A stretch of DNA of 64,000 nucleotides from Pusillimonas sp. MFBS29 (GTDB lineage Bacteria; Pseudomonadota; Gammaproteobacteria; Burkholderiales; Burkholderiaceae_B), in assembly GCF_020687695.1 (NCBI RefSeq), contig NZ_JAJEWL010000009.1:62001-126000 (forward strand), given 5' to 3'. The notes under the pieces were generated by a model. It was not told where the DNA came from and ran no database searches. It saw only the letters and a list, made by a program, of their open reading frames with translations. Shown here piece by piece: positions 8,471-17,449 of this stretch. The position numbers and the translations under genes are program-made. Every line of letters begins with the position of its first letter. The stretch's first letter is position 1.

Positions 8471-9238
8471 TTACTTGCCGGTCCAGACGGGTGCCCGTTT
8501 TTCGGCAAAGGCGGTCGCGCCTTCCTTGGCGTCTGCCGAGGTGAAAATATGGGCGGTACGAGGGCGCTGCAGATCGAACATATCGGCCTGGCTCCAGTCG
8601 CGTGACTGGGTCACGATACTTTTCGCTGTTTGTACAGCCAGAGGGCCGTTCGAGGCAATGATGCGTGCCATTTCGAGCGCGGCTTCGAGCGCCTGACCGG
8701 TCTCGACCAGACGATTGACCAGACCGTAGCCGTGGGCGCGCTCGGCCGAGAACATTTCGCCGGTAAGAATGGCTTCCATTGCAATATGGTAAGGAATGCG
8801 GCTGGGCAGGCGCATCATGCCACCCGCGCCGGCGACAATGCCACGCTTGACTTCAGGCAGGCCGAAACTGGCACTGCGGGCAGCAACGATCAGGTCACAA
8901 GCCAAAGCGATTTCAAAACCACCGGCCAGCGCATAACCTTCGACTGCGGCAATCATGGGCTTTCTGGGTGGTTTCTCGCACAAGCCTGCGAACCCCCGGC
9001 CGTCAACGTAGGGCCGTTGACCGTTAAGGGCAAACGCCTTGAGATCCATGCCTGAACAAAAAGTGTTGCCCGCGCCTGTGAGCACGCCCATGACGACGTC
9101 GTCGGAGGCGTCCATCTGGTCGAGTACCCGCGCCAGCTCCTGGGCGGTTTCATAGTTGATGGCATTGCGCGCCTGGGGCCGGTTCAGGGTAATTACCTGA
9201 ATTCGGTCGACCACTTCCACTTTTACTAAGTCAGACAT
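8471..9238 (-). CDS. Enoyl-CoA hydratase/isomerase (crotonase) family protein
   Basis: A 255-residue crotonase. Oxyanion-hole segments are visible as NTFCSGMDLKAF (about 65-76) and VEGYALAGGFEIALACDLIVAA (about 100-121), followed by FGLPEVKRGIVAGAGGMMRLP with the catalytic-region Glu. The frame is open upstream, but MSDLVKVEVVDRIQVITLNRP from the ATG at 9238 is the normal family N-terminus. It lies 69 bases upstream of the fumarase gene on the same strand and probably belongs to the same catabolic unit. The acyl-CoA substrate cannot be read from sequence. Confidence 0.9.
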   Translation of the reverse strand: MSDLVKVEVVDRIQVITLNRPQARNAINYETAQELARVLDQMDASDDVVMGVLTGAGNTFCSGMDLKAFALNGQRPYVDGRGFAGLCEKPPRKPMIAAVEGYALAGGFEIALACDLIVAARSASFGLPEVKRGIVAGAGGMMRLPSRIPYHIAMEAILTGEMFSAERAHGYGLVNRLVETGQALEAALEMARIIASNGPLAVQTAKSIVTQSRDWSQADMFDLQRPRTAHIFTSADAKEGATAFAEKRAPVWTGK

Positions 9239-9438
9239 AAAGCTATTCCAGAAAAAACTGCGACACAGGACGCAGAAGATTGAACGGGATGAGCACTGCA
9301 TGCCTTGCCGCCTGCAGCCATTGAACCTACATCATACGATCATTTGTATCTGTTCTTGACGCGCGACATACCGCCTTCTGTGCGGAACCAGTTAAAATTG
9401 AAAACTTTTGCGGCTTATCGCTTTACTGGCTTTCGCTC

Positions 9439-10344
9439 ATGCTCACTTTTCAGCAAATCATTTTAACGCTACAGCAATATTGGGACAGACACGGTTGCGC
9501 CCTGCTGCAACCCTACGACATGGAAGTTGGCGCAGGTACTTCGCATACCGCAACCTTCTTGCGCTCGATAGGCCCGGAGCCCTGGCGTGCCGCCTACGTG
9601 CAGCCTTCACGGCGCCCCAAAGACGGCCGATACGGCGAAAACCCCAATCGCCTGCAGCATTATTACCAGTACCAGGTGGTGCTCAAGCCCGCACCGCCAG
9701 AAATCATCGATTTGTACATAGGCTCGCTCCAGGCGCTGGGTATCAACCCCCAGGAGCACGATATCCGGTTTGTGGAAGATGACTGGGAAAATCCCACGCT
9801 TGGCGCCTGGGGCCTGGGCTGGGAAGTATGGCTGAACGGCATGGAAGTCACCCAGTTCACCTACTTCCAGCAGGTGGGTGGCCTGGACTGCACGCCCACA
9901 ACGGGCGAAATCACCTACGGCCTGGAGCGCCTGGCCATGTATTTGCAGGGCGTGGAAAGCGTCTACGACCTGGTCTGGACCGATTCTCCCAATGGCCGCG
10001 TACTTTATCGCGACGTGTTCCACCAGAACGAGGTCGAGCAATCCACCTATAACTTCGAACACGCATCCACCAGCATGCTGTTCGGACATTTCAACGACTA
10101 CGAAGCCGAGGCGCAGCGCCTGATCACCGTTCCACTGGCCCTGCCGGCCTACGAGGCAACGCTCAAGGCCGCCCACACCTTCAACATGCTGGATGCACGA
10201 GGCGCGATCAGCGTCACCGAGCGCGCCGCTTACATAGGCCGCATCCGCAACCTGTCGCGCACGGTCGCACAGGCGTACTTTGACTCACGCGAAAAACTAG
10301 GATTCCCCATGCTTGCCCAGCCAATCAGCACGGAGGCCAAATAA
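9439..10344 (+). CDS. glyQ: Glycine--tRNA ligase alpha subunit
   Basis: GlyQ is the catalytic subunit of the bacterial (alpha-beta)2 glycyl-tRNA synthetase. The 301-residue sequence is instantly recognisable: [58 protein letters not shown], and motif-2/3 region segments [22 protein letters not shown] and [14 protein letters not shown]. The TAA stop shares a base with the glyS ATG. A 200-base gap upstream separates it from the divergent crotonase gene and must hold both promoters. Confidence 0.98.
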   Translation: MLTFQQIILTLQQYWDRHGCALLQPYDMEVGAGTSHTATFLRSIGPEPWRAAYVQPSRRPKDGRYGENPNRLQHYYQYQVVLKPAPPEIIDLYIGSLQALGINPQEHDIRFVEDDWENPTLGAWGLGWEVWLNGMEVTQFTYFQQVGGLDCTPTTGEITYGLERLAMYLQGVESVYDLVWTDSPNGRVLYRDVFHQNEVEQSTYNFEHASTSMLFGHFNDYEAEAQRLITVPLALPAYEATLKAAHTFNMLDARGAISVTERAAYIGRIRNLSRTVAQAYFDSREKLGFPMLAQPISTEAK

Positions 10345-12497
10345 TGACGAACGCCTCTTCCGCCGTACAGAACCGGCCGCTGTTGATCGAGCTGCTGACC
10401 GAAGAGCTGCCGCCCAAGGCCTTGCAAAAGCTCGGCCTGGCATTTGCCGAAGGCCTGCACAAAATACTGGATCAGCATCACCTGCTGCCCGACGGCTGCA
10501 CGGTTACCGATTTCTCCACACCACGGCGCCTGGCAGTACGCCTGAGCGCAGTGCTTGGCCAGGCACCCGACCAGAACTTTACCGAAAAACTCATGCCGGC
10601 CAAGATCGGCTTGACCGAAGCCGGTGAAATCACACCCGCCCTGGCCAAGAAACTGGCCAGCAAAAATCTTGAGCACCTGACGGCGGCCGACCTGATACGC
10701 GAGTCTGACGGCAAGCAAGACTACCTGTATGCGCAAGGTGTCAGCTGCGGCGCCCTGCTCGATCCCATCCTCCAGGAAGCGCTGGACTACGCCATCACAC
10801 ACCTGCCCATACCCAAGGTCATGCGCTATCAGCTCGCCGACGGCGTAAGCAGCGTGAAGTTTGTCCGGCCGGCGCACCGGCTTGTTGCGCTGTGGGGTGA
10901 CCAGGTCATCAATGTGCAGGCGCTTGGCCTTACAGCCGGTCGCACGACACTGGGTCACCGCTTCATGTCACACGGTGAAATTGAACTGAACGACCCCAAT
11001 AGCTACGAGCAGCGCCTGTCCGACGATGGCAAGGTCATCGCCTCGTTTACGGAACGCCGCGCACTCATCGACCAGCAATTGCAAGCACACGCCCAGGCTC
11101 TCGGAGCTACGCTGGGTACCGACCCCGAGGTCATCGCATTGCTCGATGAGGTAACCGCACTGGTCGAGCACCCGACCGTCTACGTCGGCGAGTTCGAACA
11201 ACAATTCCTTGATGTACCGCCCGAGTGCCTGATTCTGACCATGCGCCTGAATCAGAAGTATTTTCCGCTGTTTGAGCCCGGCACAGGCAAGCTGACACAT
11301 CGCTTTCTGATCGTCAGCAATATGCAAACCGAGGATCCCTCGCACATCATCGAAGGCAACCAGCGCGTGGTGCGCCCTCGCCTTGCAGACGCGCAGTTCT
11401 TCTTCCAGACCGACCTGAAAACACCGTTGGCCGATCGCGTGGTGGCGCTTGCCTCCAGCGTGTATCACAACAAACTGGGCACACAACTGAACCGCGTCGA
11501 GCGCGTGCGCAAGGTATCGCGCCATATTGCCGAGCAGCTGGGTGCCAATGTTGCCCTTGCCGGCCGCTCGGCCTTGCTGGCCAAGGCCGACCTGACCTCC
11601 AATATGGTCAACGAGTTCCCCGAGCTGCAAGGCATCATGGGCGCCTATTACGCCGCAGCCGATGGCGAGCCCGACGACGTCGTGCGGGCCATCAGAAGTC
11701 AATACCGCATTCGCCTCGATGCACCAGTTCAGGCGGAAACCCTGACCGCCACCATTCTTTTCATGGCCGAGCGCGTCGAGACCTTGCTGGGCATCTGGGG
11801 CATAGGCCTGGTACCCACCGGCGAACGCGACCCCTACGGCTTGCGTCGTGCCGCGCTGGGCCTGATCAGTGCATTCGAACAACTGCATGCGGGCGGCTAT
11901 CTTGTCATCAGCGACACCGAAACGCTGAACCTTCACGACCTGCTTGCCCAGGCGATCGGCACCTTCGATCTGGGCGTCATTGCGCATGACACGGCCGAGC
12001 AGGTGCAGGCTTTCATCTATGAACGCTATCGCAACCAGTTAAGCCAGGACGTCGATCGCAACGTTATCGATGCCGTACTGGCCCTGAAGCCGGCCCTGCA
12101 TCAGGTGCAGGCACGCAGCGCCGCCTGCGCAGCATTTGCCCGGCGCCCCGAAGCTGCCAGCCTGGCGGCAGCCAACAAGCGCATCAGCAACCTGCTCAAG
12201 AAGGCAGACGCCGAGCCTGGCAGCCTTGATTACGCCCGCCTGTCCGAGCCCGCCGAGAAGACCCTGGCCGACACGATTACCAGGCTTGCACCGCAGGCGC
12301 AGGCCCAGTTTGCCCAAGGTGACTTCAGCGCAAGCATGGCAACCATGGCACAGGCCAAAGACGCAGTCGATGCGTTTTTCAACGATGTCATGGTGATGGC
12401 CGAAGATCTCGACGTACGTGCCAACCGCCTGGCGCTCCTGAATGATTTGCACCGTGCCATGAACCAGGTGGCCGATATTTCCAGGCTGGCCCAGTGA
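10344..12497 (+). CDS. glyS: Glycine--tRNA ligase beta subunit
   Basis: The 717-residue beta subunit supplies tRNA binding and the HD-like domain. The N-terminus has PLLIELLTEELPPKALQKLG, then DFSTPRRLAVRL, RPAHRLVALWG, LILTMRLNQKYFPL and the LADAQFFFQTDL segment. The centre has LLAKADLTSNMVNEFPELQGIMG and the C-terminus has the anticodon-binding-like region ending in RLALLNDLHRAMNQVADISRLAQ. Length is slightly above E. coli GlyS (689). The start overlaps glyQ and the stop overlaps gmhB by four bases, so the three are probably co-translated. Confidence 0.98.
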   Translation: MTNASSAVQNRPLLIELLTEELPPKALQKLGLAFAEGLHKILDQHHLLPDGCTVTDFSTPRRLAVRLSAVLGQAPDQNFTEKLMPAKIGLTEAGEITPALAKKLASKNLEHLTAADLIRESDGKQDYLYAQGVSCGALLDPILQEALDYAITHLPIPKVMRYQLADGVSSVKFVRPAHRLVALWGDQVINVQALGLTAGRTTLGHRFMSHGEIELNDPNSYEQRLSDDGKVIASFTERRALIDQQLQAHAQALGATLGTDPEVIALLDEVTALVEHPTVYVGEFEQQFLDVPPECLILTMRLNQKYFPLFEPGTGKLTHRFLIVSNMQTEDPSHIIEGNQRVVRPRLADAQFFFQTDLKTPLADRVVALASSVYHNKLGTQLNRVERVRKVSRHIAEQLGANVALAGRSALLAKADLTSNMVNEFPELQGIMGAYYAAADGEPDDVVRAIRSQYRIRLDAPVQAETLTATILFMAERVETLLGIWGIGLVPTGERDPYGLRRAALGLISAFEQLHAGGYLVISDTETLNLHDLLAQAIGTFDLGVIAHDTAEQVQAFIYERYRNQLSQDVDRNVIDAVLALKPALHQVQARSAACAAFARRPEAASLAAANKRISNLLKKADAEPGSLDYARLSEPAEKTLADTITRLAPQAQAQFAQGDFSASMATMAQAKDAVDAFFNDVMVMAEDLDVRANRLALLNDLHRAMNQVADISRLAQ

Positions 12498-13036
12498 AGC
12501 TCGCCATACTCGACCGCGACGGCGTCATCAACCAAGACAGCCCCGCCTTCGTCAAAAGCCCTGACGAATGGATCGCGCTGCCGGGCAGCGTAGATGCCAT
12601 CGCCCGCCTGTCGCGGGCGGGCTGGCGCGTGGTGATCGCCAGCAACCAGTCCGGCATCGCACGCGGCCTGTTCAGCATGGACACGCTCAATGCCATACAC
12701 GCAAAATTACGGCGCGAGGTCGTTCAGGCCGGCGGCATGGTCGAGGCCATCTTCATCTGTCCGCACGGGCCGGACGACGGATGCACCTGTCGCAAGCCCA
12801 GGCCCGGTATGTTCCTCGATATTGCACGCCGCTACGATCTGCCCGATCTTGCCGGCGTACCTGCCGTGGGTGACTCCTTGCGCGACCTTCAGGCCGCAGC
12901 AGAAGCCGGATGCACACCGTGGCTGGTCATGACCGGAAACGGACGCAAAACCCTGGACAAAGGCGACTTACCCGCCGGAACCCGCATCGCCGACAACCTG
13001 GCAGCCGTAGTGAATACCTGGCTGTCCGAGGAATAG
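12494..13036 (+). CDS. gmhB: D-glycero-beta-D-manno-heptose 1,7-bisphosphate 7-phosphatase
   Basis: GmhB removes the 7-phosphate from heptose bisphosphate on the way to ADP-heptose for the LPS inner core. The 180-residue protein starts with a GTG at 12494 that overlaps the glyS stop (GTGA). The HAD nucleophile motif LDRDGVIN places the aspartates at residues 7 and 9; the Zn-binding loop is visible as CPHGPDDGCTCRKPRPGM, and VGDSLRDLQAAAEAG is motif IV. The neighbouring plsC also serves membrane lipid synthesis. Confidence 0.94.
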   Translation: MKLAILDRDGVINQDSPAFVKSPDEWIALPGSVDAIARLSRAGWRVVIASNQSGIARGLFSMDTLNAIHAKLRREVVQAGGMVEAIFICPHGPDDGCTCRKPRPGMFLDIARRYDLPDLAGVPAVGDSLRDLQAAAEAGCTPWLVMTGNGRKTLDKGDLPAGTRIADNLAAVVNTWLSEE

Positions 13037-13038
13037 AT

Positions 13039-13791
13039 ATGTTCAAACACAGCCTGGCCATTGCCCGCGCCACGCTTTATCAGCTCTTTCTGATCGTCAC
13101 CGTCATCCCCTACGCATTTGCCTGCATACTGTGGTCTCCCTTGCCCCTGCACTGGCGTTACCGGCTGACGGCCGGCTGGCCACGCCTGGGGGTTTGGGGC
13201 GCCAAAGTCATACTTGGCATACGCTGGCAGATAAAAGGCGCCGGGAACCTGCCCGATGGCCCCGGCATATTGCTGTCCAAACACCAGTCAGCCTGGGAAA
13301 CGCTGTTCTTTCCGGCTTATATGCCGCGCGAGCTGTGCTTCGTCTACAAAAAGGAGCTGCACTGGGTGCCATTCTTCGGTTGGGGACTGGCCTTGCTGCG
13401 CATGATACCCATAGACCGCAGCAAGGGGCGCGACGCATTCGAACAGGTCGTACGCACTGGCCAGCAGCGTATCAATGAGGGACGCTGGCCGATTTTGTTT
13501 CCCGAAGGAACACGCATCGCGCCCGGCAAAGCTGGTCGCTACAAGTTGGGCGGAGCCCTGCTGGCAACACGCACCAATACGCCCATTATTCCGGTCGCAC
13601 ACAATGCAGGCGAGTGCTGGCCCCGCAATGCCTTCATCAAAAAGCCCGGACTCGTTACCGTATCCATAGGGCCACCCATAGATCCTGCAGGCCTGACAGC
13701 CGAAGCGGTCAATCAGAAGGTTCGTGACTGGATCGAATCTGAAATGCGCATACTGAATCCTGAACGATATGGGCCTGATCAAGCAACTTGA
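13039..13791 (+). CDS. plsC: 1-acyl-sn-glycerol-3-phosphate acyltransferase
   Basis: PlsC makes phosphatidic acid at the inner membrane. The 250-residue protein has an N-terminal membrane segment (residues 8-30), the acyltransferase box HQSAWE in which the usual HX4D acid is Glu, a variant common in betaproteobacteria, then MIPIDRSKGRDAF and the FPEGTRIAPG motif, and PIIPVAHNAGECWPR. The frame is open upstream, but the ATG at 13039 directly follows the gmhB stop and gives a normal start. It overlaps the next gene by 23 bases. Confidence 0.93.
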   Translation: MFKHSLAIARATLYQLFLIVTVIPYAFACILWSPLPLHWRYRLTAGWPRLGVWGAKVILGIRWQIKGAGNLPDGPGILLSKHQSAWETLFFPAYMPRELCFVYKKELHWVPFFGWGLALLRMIPIDRSKGRDAFEQVVRTGQQRINEGRWPILFPEGTRIAPGKAGRYKLGGALLATRTNTPIIPVAHNAGECWPRNAFIKKPGLVTVSIGPPIDPAGLTAEAVNQKVRDWIESEMRILNPERYGPDQAT

Positions 13792-14641
13792 GCTGTTTTT
13801 CTCTGATCCGCCCGAGACACAGCCGGTTCCGCCACCGGCCCCGGCTGCCCGCCCCTTATCGATAGTGCCAATAAGCTGCCCGCCGTCCTTACCCGCGGGT
13901 TGCCGCTGGCGGGAAGTGCAGGCCCCGGAACAGAAAATCGGTTATGTGCTGCAACGGTCAAGACGCAAAAGCATAGGGCTGACCATCAATGACGACGGCC
14001 TGCAAGTCAGAGCCCCAAACTGGATCACCTTAAGCCAGATCGACGCCGCCGTCATCGAAAAATCAGCATGGGTATTGGAAAAACTGCGCCTTAGCCAGGC
14101 CCGCCAGCAGCAGCTGGAAACGGCGGAAGCCCAATGGCATCACGGCGGACGCATTCCCTATATGGGCAAGCGCATTGTGCTGACACTGGACAACACGCGC
14201 AGGGCTGCAGGATTTGCCGGAGTTCGCTTTACCCCCCGGGACAACGACGCACTCTTTCTGCCACTGCCTCTTGATGCAGACCGGAACCGCATACGTGACA
14301 GCGCCCACGTATGGCTGCAGCAGCAGGCCCAGGCCTGGTTCGACGAGCGCCTGCGGCATTTTCTGGCAGTCAGCAATCTGACCATGCGACGATGGCGACT
14401 GTCATCGGCCGCAACGCGCTGGGGTTCCTGCAGCAGTGACGGGAACATTATGCTTAACTGGCGCCTGATACACTTTCAGCCTGACATCATCGACTATGTG
14501 ATTGCGCACGAAATCGCGCATCTGCGGGAGCTGAACCACAGCAAGGATTTCTGGCGTGAAGTCGAACGTATACTCCCAGGCTTTGAGCAGGCACGCGATG
14601 CCCTCAGACAACACAACCCTGGTTCCCTGCCCCTGATTTAA
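13769..14641 (+). CDS. YgjP/WLM-type zinc metallopeptidase (M48-like, DUF45)
   Basis: A 290-residue putative metalloprotease. The N-terminal 45 residues are proline-rich and probably disordered. The C-terminal core contains [48 protein letters not shown]: an HEIAH zinc motif with the third ligand His nine residues on, as in YgjP (DUF45) proteins. No signal peptide is visible, so it is cytosolic. The function of the family is poorly defined. The start lies within plsC and the 23-base overlap implies coupling. Confidence 0.87.
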   Translation: MGLIKQLELFFSDPPETQPVPPPAPAARPLSIVPISCPPSLPAGCRWREVQAPEQKIGYVLQRSRRKSIGLTINDDGLQVRAPNWITLSQIDAAVIEKSAWVLEKLRLSQARQQQLETAEAQWHHGGRIPYMGKRIVLTLDNTRRAAGFAGVRFTPRDNDALFLPLPLDADRNRIRDSAHVWLQQQAQAWFDERLRHFLAVSNLTMRRWRLSSAATRWGSCSSDGNIMLNWRLIHFQPDIIDYVIAHEIAHLRELNHSKDFWREVERILPGFEQARDALRQHNPGSLPLI

Positions 14642-14685
14642 GGCGAACCAGGCATTTCACCAACCCAACCATCAAGGAGATTTTG

Positions 14686-15081
14686 ATGCGTTTACTGCAT
14701 ACCATGCTACGCGTGGGCGATCTGGATCGCTCGCTTGCCTTTTATACCGACGTACTCGGCATGAAGCTGTTACGGCGCAAAGACTATCCCGACGGCAAAT
14801 TTACGCTGGCGTTTGTGGGCTACCAGGAAGAAAGCGAAGGCGCCGTTATTGAGCTCACGCACAACTGGGATACCTCGTCTTATGACCTGGGCAACGGCTA
14901 CGGTCATATTGCACTCGAGGTTGAAAATGCCTACGACGCCTGTGCCCGCATCAAGGAAAAAGGCGGCAACGTGGTGCGCGAAGCCGGCCCCATGAAACAT
15001 GGCCAGACCGTTATTGCCTTTGTAGAGGATCCCGATGGCTACAAAATCGAGCTGATCCAGAAAAAAGATCGTAACGACTAA
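14686..15081 (+). CDS. gloA: Lactoylglutathione lyase (glyoxalase I)
   Basis: GloA isomerises the methylglyoxal-glutathione hemithioacetal to S-lactoylglutathione. The 131-residue sequence aligns without gaps to E. coli GloA and keeps all four metal ligands, H5, E56, H74 and E122, plus [13 protein letters not shown]. That set predicts the Ni/Co-dependent bacterial class. The ATG at 14686 is preceded by AAGGAGA, a strong ribosome-binding site; the TTG three bases earlier is not needed. It converges on the acyl-CoA dehydrogenase gene with only six bases between stops. Confidence 0.97.
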   Translation: MRLLHTMLRVGDLDRSLAFYTDVLGMKLLRRKDYPDGKFTLAFVGYQEESEGAVIELTHNWDTSSYDLGNGYGHIALEVENAYDACARIKEKGGNVVREAGPMKHGQTVIAFVEDPDGYKIELIQKKDRND

Positions 15082-15087
15082 GAACAG

Positions 15088-17304
15088 CTAGCTGCGCGAC
15101 AGGTCTTCCGGGGCGAAATCATCGACTTCGATGACCTGTTCCAGCGCCTGCTCGGCAGCCTGCAGCCTTGCCGCCTGCCCGTCAGTGATCGCACCCTTCT
15201 CGTGGGCCAGGCGCCAGTCTTTCAGACCCGCATGCCTGATGCGATCAAGCAGTGGCTGAACCTCGTTGATCAGTTCAAAGGCACGCTCCAGCAGTTCGAC
15301 GCTAGGGCTGTCGTGACCCTCCCAGACTTCACCCACCAGGCGCGAGCGAGCATCGCAGGGTTCAAGCAGAATGTTTGCGCAGGCCGCAATCACCTTGTCG
15401 GAGGGTGGTGGCGATCGAAAACCCACTGGCAGCAACATAGCCCGCAAGGTCCAGGCCATGGCGCGGGACGGAAAGTTGAGCAGGACGTCGTCCAGCCGCT
15501 TTTCTATGGTGGCAAAACTTTGCAAGGAGCACAGTCGCACCAGCGGCAGATCTGCATCGTGCTTGCCTTCATCGAGCCAGCGCTTCAGCACCGCCGATAC
15601 CAGAAACAGTTCGGCCAGAATATCGCCCAGACGCGCCGACAGCATTTCCTTGCGTTTGAGCGAACCACCCAGGGTAAGCAGCGTGACTTCGGAAATCAGG
15701 GCAAACGCCGCCGCATAACGGTTCAGACTTCTGAAATACGGCGCAACGGCTCCGGCTGCCTTGGGTGCACGCGTAAACACGCCTGCCGTCCAGGCAGTAC
15801 CCACGGCTCGCAACGCGTTCTTGGCGCTATGCGCCAGATGCCTCCAGATGACGGCATCAAAGGCGTCTTCTCCGGCAGTCTGGTCGCTATTGCTTATGGC
15901 CACGATTTCGTCCATAAGATAGGGATGAGCCCGTATGGCGCCCTGCCCGAACACTATAAGGCTGCGGGTAAGTATATTGGCGCCTTCGACAGTAATCGCA
16001 ACCGGCACGGCACGGTACAGATTGCCCAGGTAGTTGGATGGTCCGTCGATCACTGCCTTGCCTGCATGGATGTCCATGGCATCGTTCACCGATACCCGCA
16101 TGCGTTCCGTTGCATGCAGCTTCATGATGGCAGACACGACTGAAGGCTTGTAGCCCTGATCTATGCCCGCACAAGTAAAGCGACGCGCGGCTTCAACGAG
16201 ATAGGCGTTGGCGGCCAGGTGCCCAAGTCTTTCCTGGACACCTTCGAACTTGCCCACCGGTATGCCGAACTGGGTGCGTACACGCGCATACGCACCGGCA
16301 GTATGGGCTGAAAAAGTACATGCCGCTGCCGACAGCGACGGCAGGGAAATGCCCCGTCCGGCAGCCAGGGCGCTCATGAGCATCTGCCAGCCCTGGCCGG
16401 CCTGCTCGACACCACCGATCAGGGCATCAAGCGGAACGAAAACATCATGCCCTTCGGTCGGGCCGTTCTGGAATGCCTGCATGGCAGGCAAATGGCGGCG
16501 TCCGGTGACCACCCCAGGCAAGTTCACCGGGATCAGAGCGACCGAAATACCCGGCTCTTTGTTCTCGCCAATAAGGCCATCGGGGTCGGACAGCTTGAAA
16601 GCCAGACCCAGCACGGTGGCAACGGGACTGAGAGTAATGTAGCGCTTGCGCCAGTTGAGCAATATGCCCAGTGTTTCGACACCGTCGATTTCACGCCGGC
16701 AAACCACACCCGTGTCGGTCATGGAAGCAGCATCGGAACCTGCCTCGGGACTGGTCAGGCCAAAGCAGGGAATTTCTTCGCCGCGCGCCAGCCTCGGCAA
16801 CCAGTACTCGCGTTGTTCTTGCGTGCCGAACTGCATAAGCAGTTCGCCCGGGCCCAGCGAATTAGGTACCATGACCGTGACGCTTGCCGTCACGGAGCGC
16901 ACGGAAATCTGACGCACGACCTCGGAGTGGGCATAAGCGGAAAAACCCAGACCGCCATATTCTTTGGGAATGATCATGCCAAAGAAACCCTGCTGACGCA
17001 GGAAATCCCAGGCCTGCGCGGGAAGATCGGCATCTTTCCAGTTGATGTTCCAATCGTTCAGCATCTTGCACAACTGCGCCACCGGACCGTCGATAAAGGC
17101 CTGTTCTTCGGTGGTGAGTGCCACAGGAGGAACATCGAGCAGCATGCGCCAGTCGGGCCTGCCGGAAAAAAGCTGGGCGTCCCACCAGACATCACCTGCT
17201 TCGATGGCTTGCTGTTCGGTAGGAGACAAACTCGGCATGGCATCGCGGGCCATGCGGTATAAAGGCTCGGTAAGCCACTGACGACGCCAGGCTCTCCAGT
17301 TCAT
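15088..17304 (-). CDS. fadE: Acyl-CoA dehydrogenase, FadE-like
   Basis: A 738-residue flavoprotein for the first oxidation step of fatty-acid beta-oxidation. It has the long FadE architecture: an N-terminal helical extension, the acyl-CoA dehydrogenase core with FFGMIIPKEYGGLGFSAYAHSEVV, CFGLTSPEAGSDAASM and GRGISLPSLSAA, then DAMDIHAGKAVIDGPSNYLGNLYRAVPVAITVEGAN, and a C-terminal DUF1974-type helical domain. E. coli FadE is somewhat longer (814). It is monocistronic and divergent from the SpmA/SpmB-like gene. No FadR-like operator was recognised in the 145-base gap. Confidence 0.93.
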   Translation of the reverse strand: MNWRAWRRQWLTEPLYRMARDAMPSLSPTEQQAIEAGDVWWDAQLFSGRPDWRMLLDVPPVALTTEEQAFIDGPVAQLCKMLNDWNINWKDADLPAQAWDFLRQQGFFGMIIPKEYGGLGFSAYAHSEVVRQISVRSVTASVTVMVPNSLGPGELLMQFGTQEQREYWLPRLARGEEIPCFGLTSPEAGSDAASMTDTGVVCRREIDGVETLGILLNWRKRYITLSPVATVLGLAFKLSDPDGLIGENKEPGISVALIPVNLPGVVTGRRHLPAMQAFQNGPTEGHDVFVPLDALIGGVEQAGQGWQMLMSALAAGRGISLPSLSAAACTFSAHTAGAYARVRTQFGIPVGKFEGVQERLGHLAANAYLVEAARRFTCAGIDQGYKPSVVSAIMKLHATERMRVSVNDAMDIHAGKAVIDGPSNYLGNLYRAVPVAITVEGANILTRSLIVFGQGAIRAHPYLMDEIVAISNSDQTAGEDAFDAVIWRHLAHSAKNALRAVGTAWTAGVFTRAPKAAGAVAPYFRSLNRYAAAFALISEVTLLTLGGSLKRKEMLSARLGDILAELFLVSAVLKRWLDEGKHDADLPLVRLCSLQSFATIEKRLDDVLLNFPSRAMAWTLRAMLLPVGFRSPPPSDKVIAACANILLEPCDARSRLVGEVWEGHDSPSVELLERAFELINEVQPLLDRIRHAGLKDWRLAHEKGAITDGQAARLQAAEQALEQVIEVDDFAPEDLSRS

Positions 17305-17449
17305 GATGCTTCCTTTTACAACGATGTGCAGTCACGGACATTATCCCCCGAAATACCAAGGGGCGTACAGGACCTCGATCAAACCTGCGCCCCCGAAGGC
17401 AGAAGTCTGCGACAATTCCGTACCGCCACAAAATTCATAGCGACGCTCT

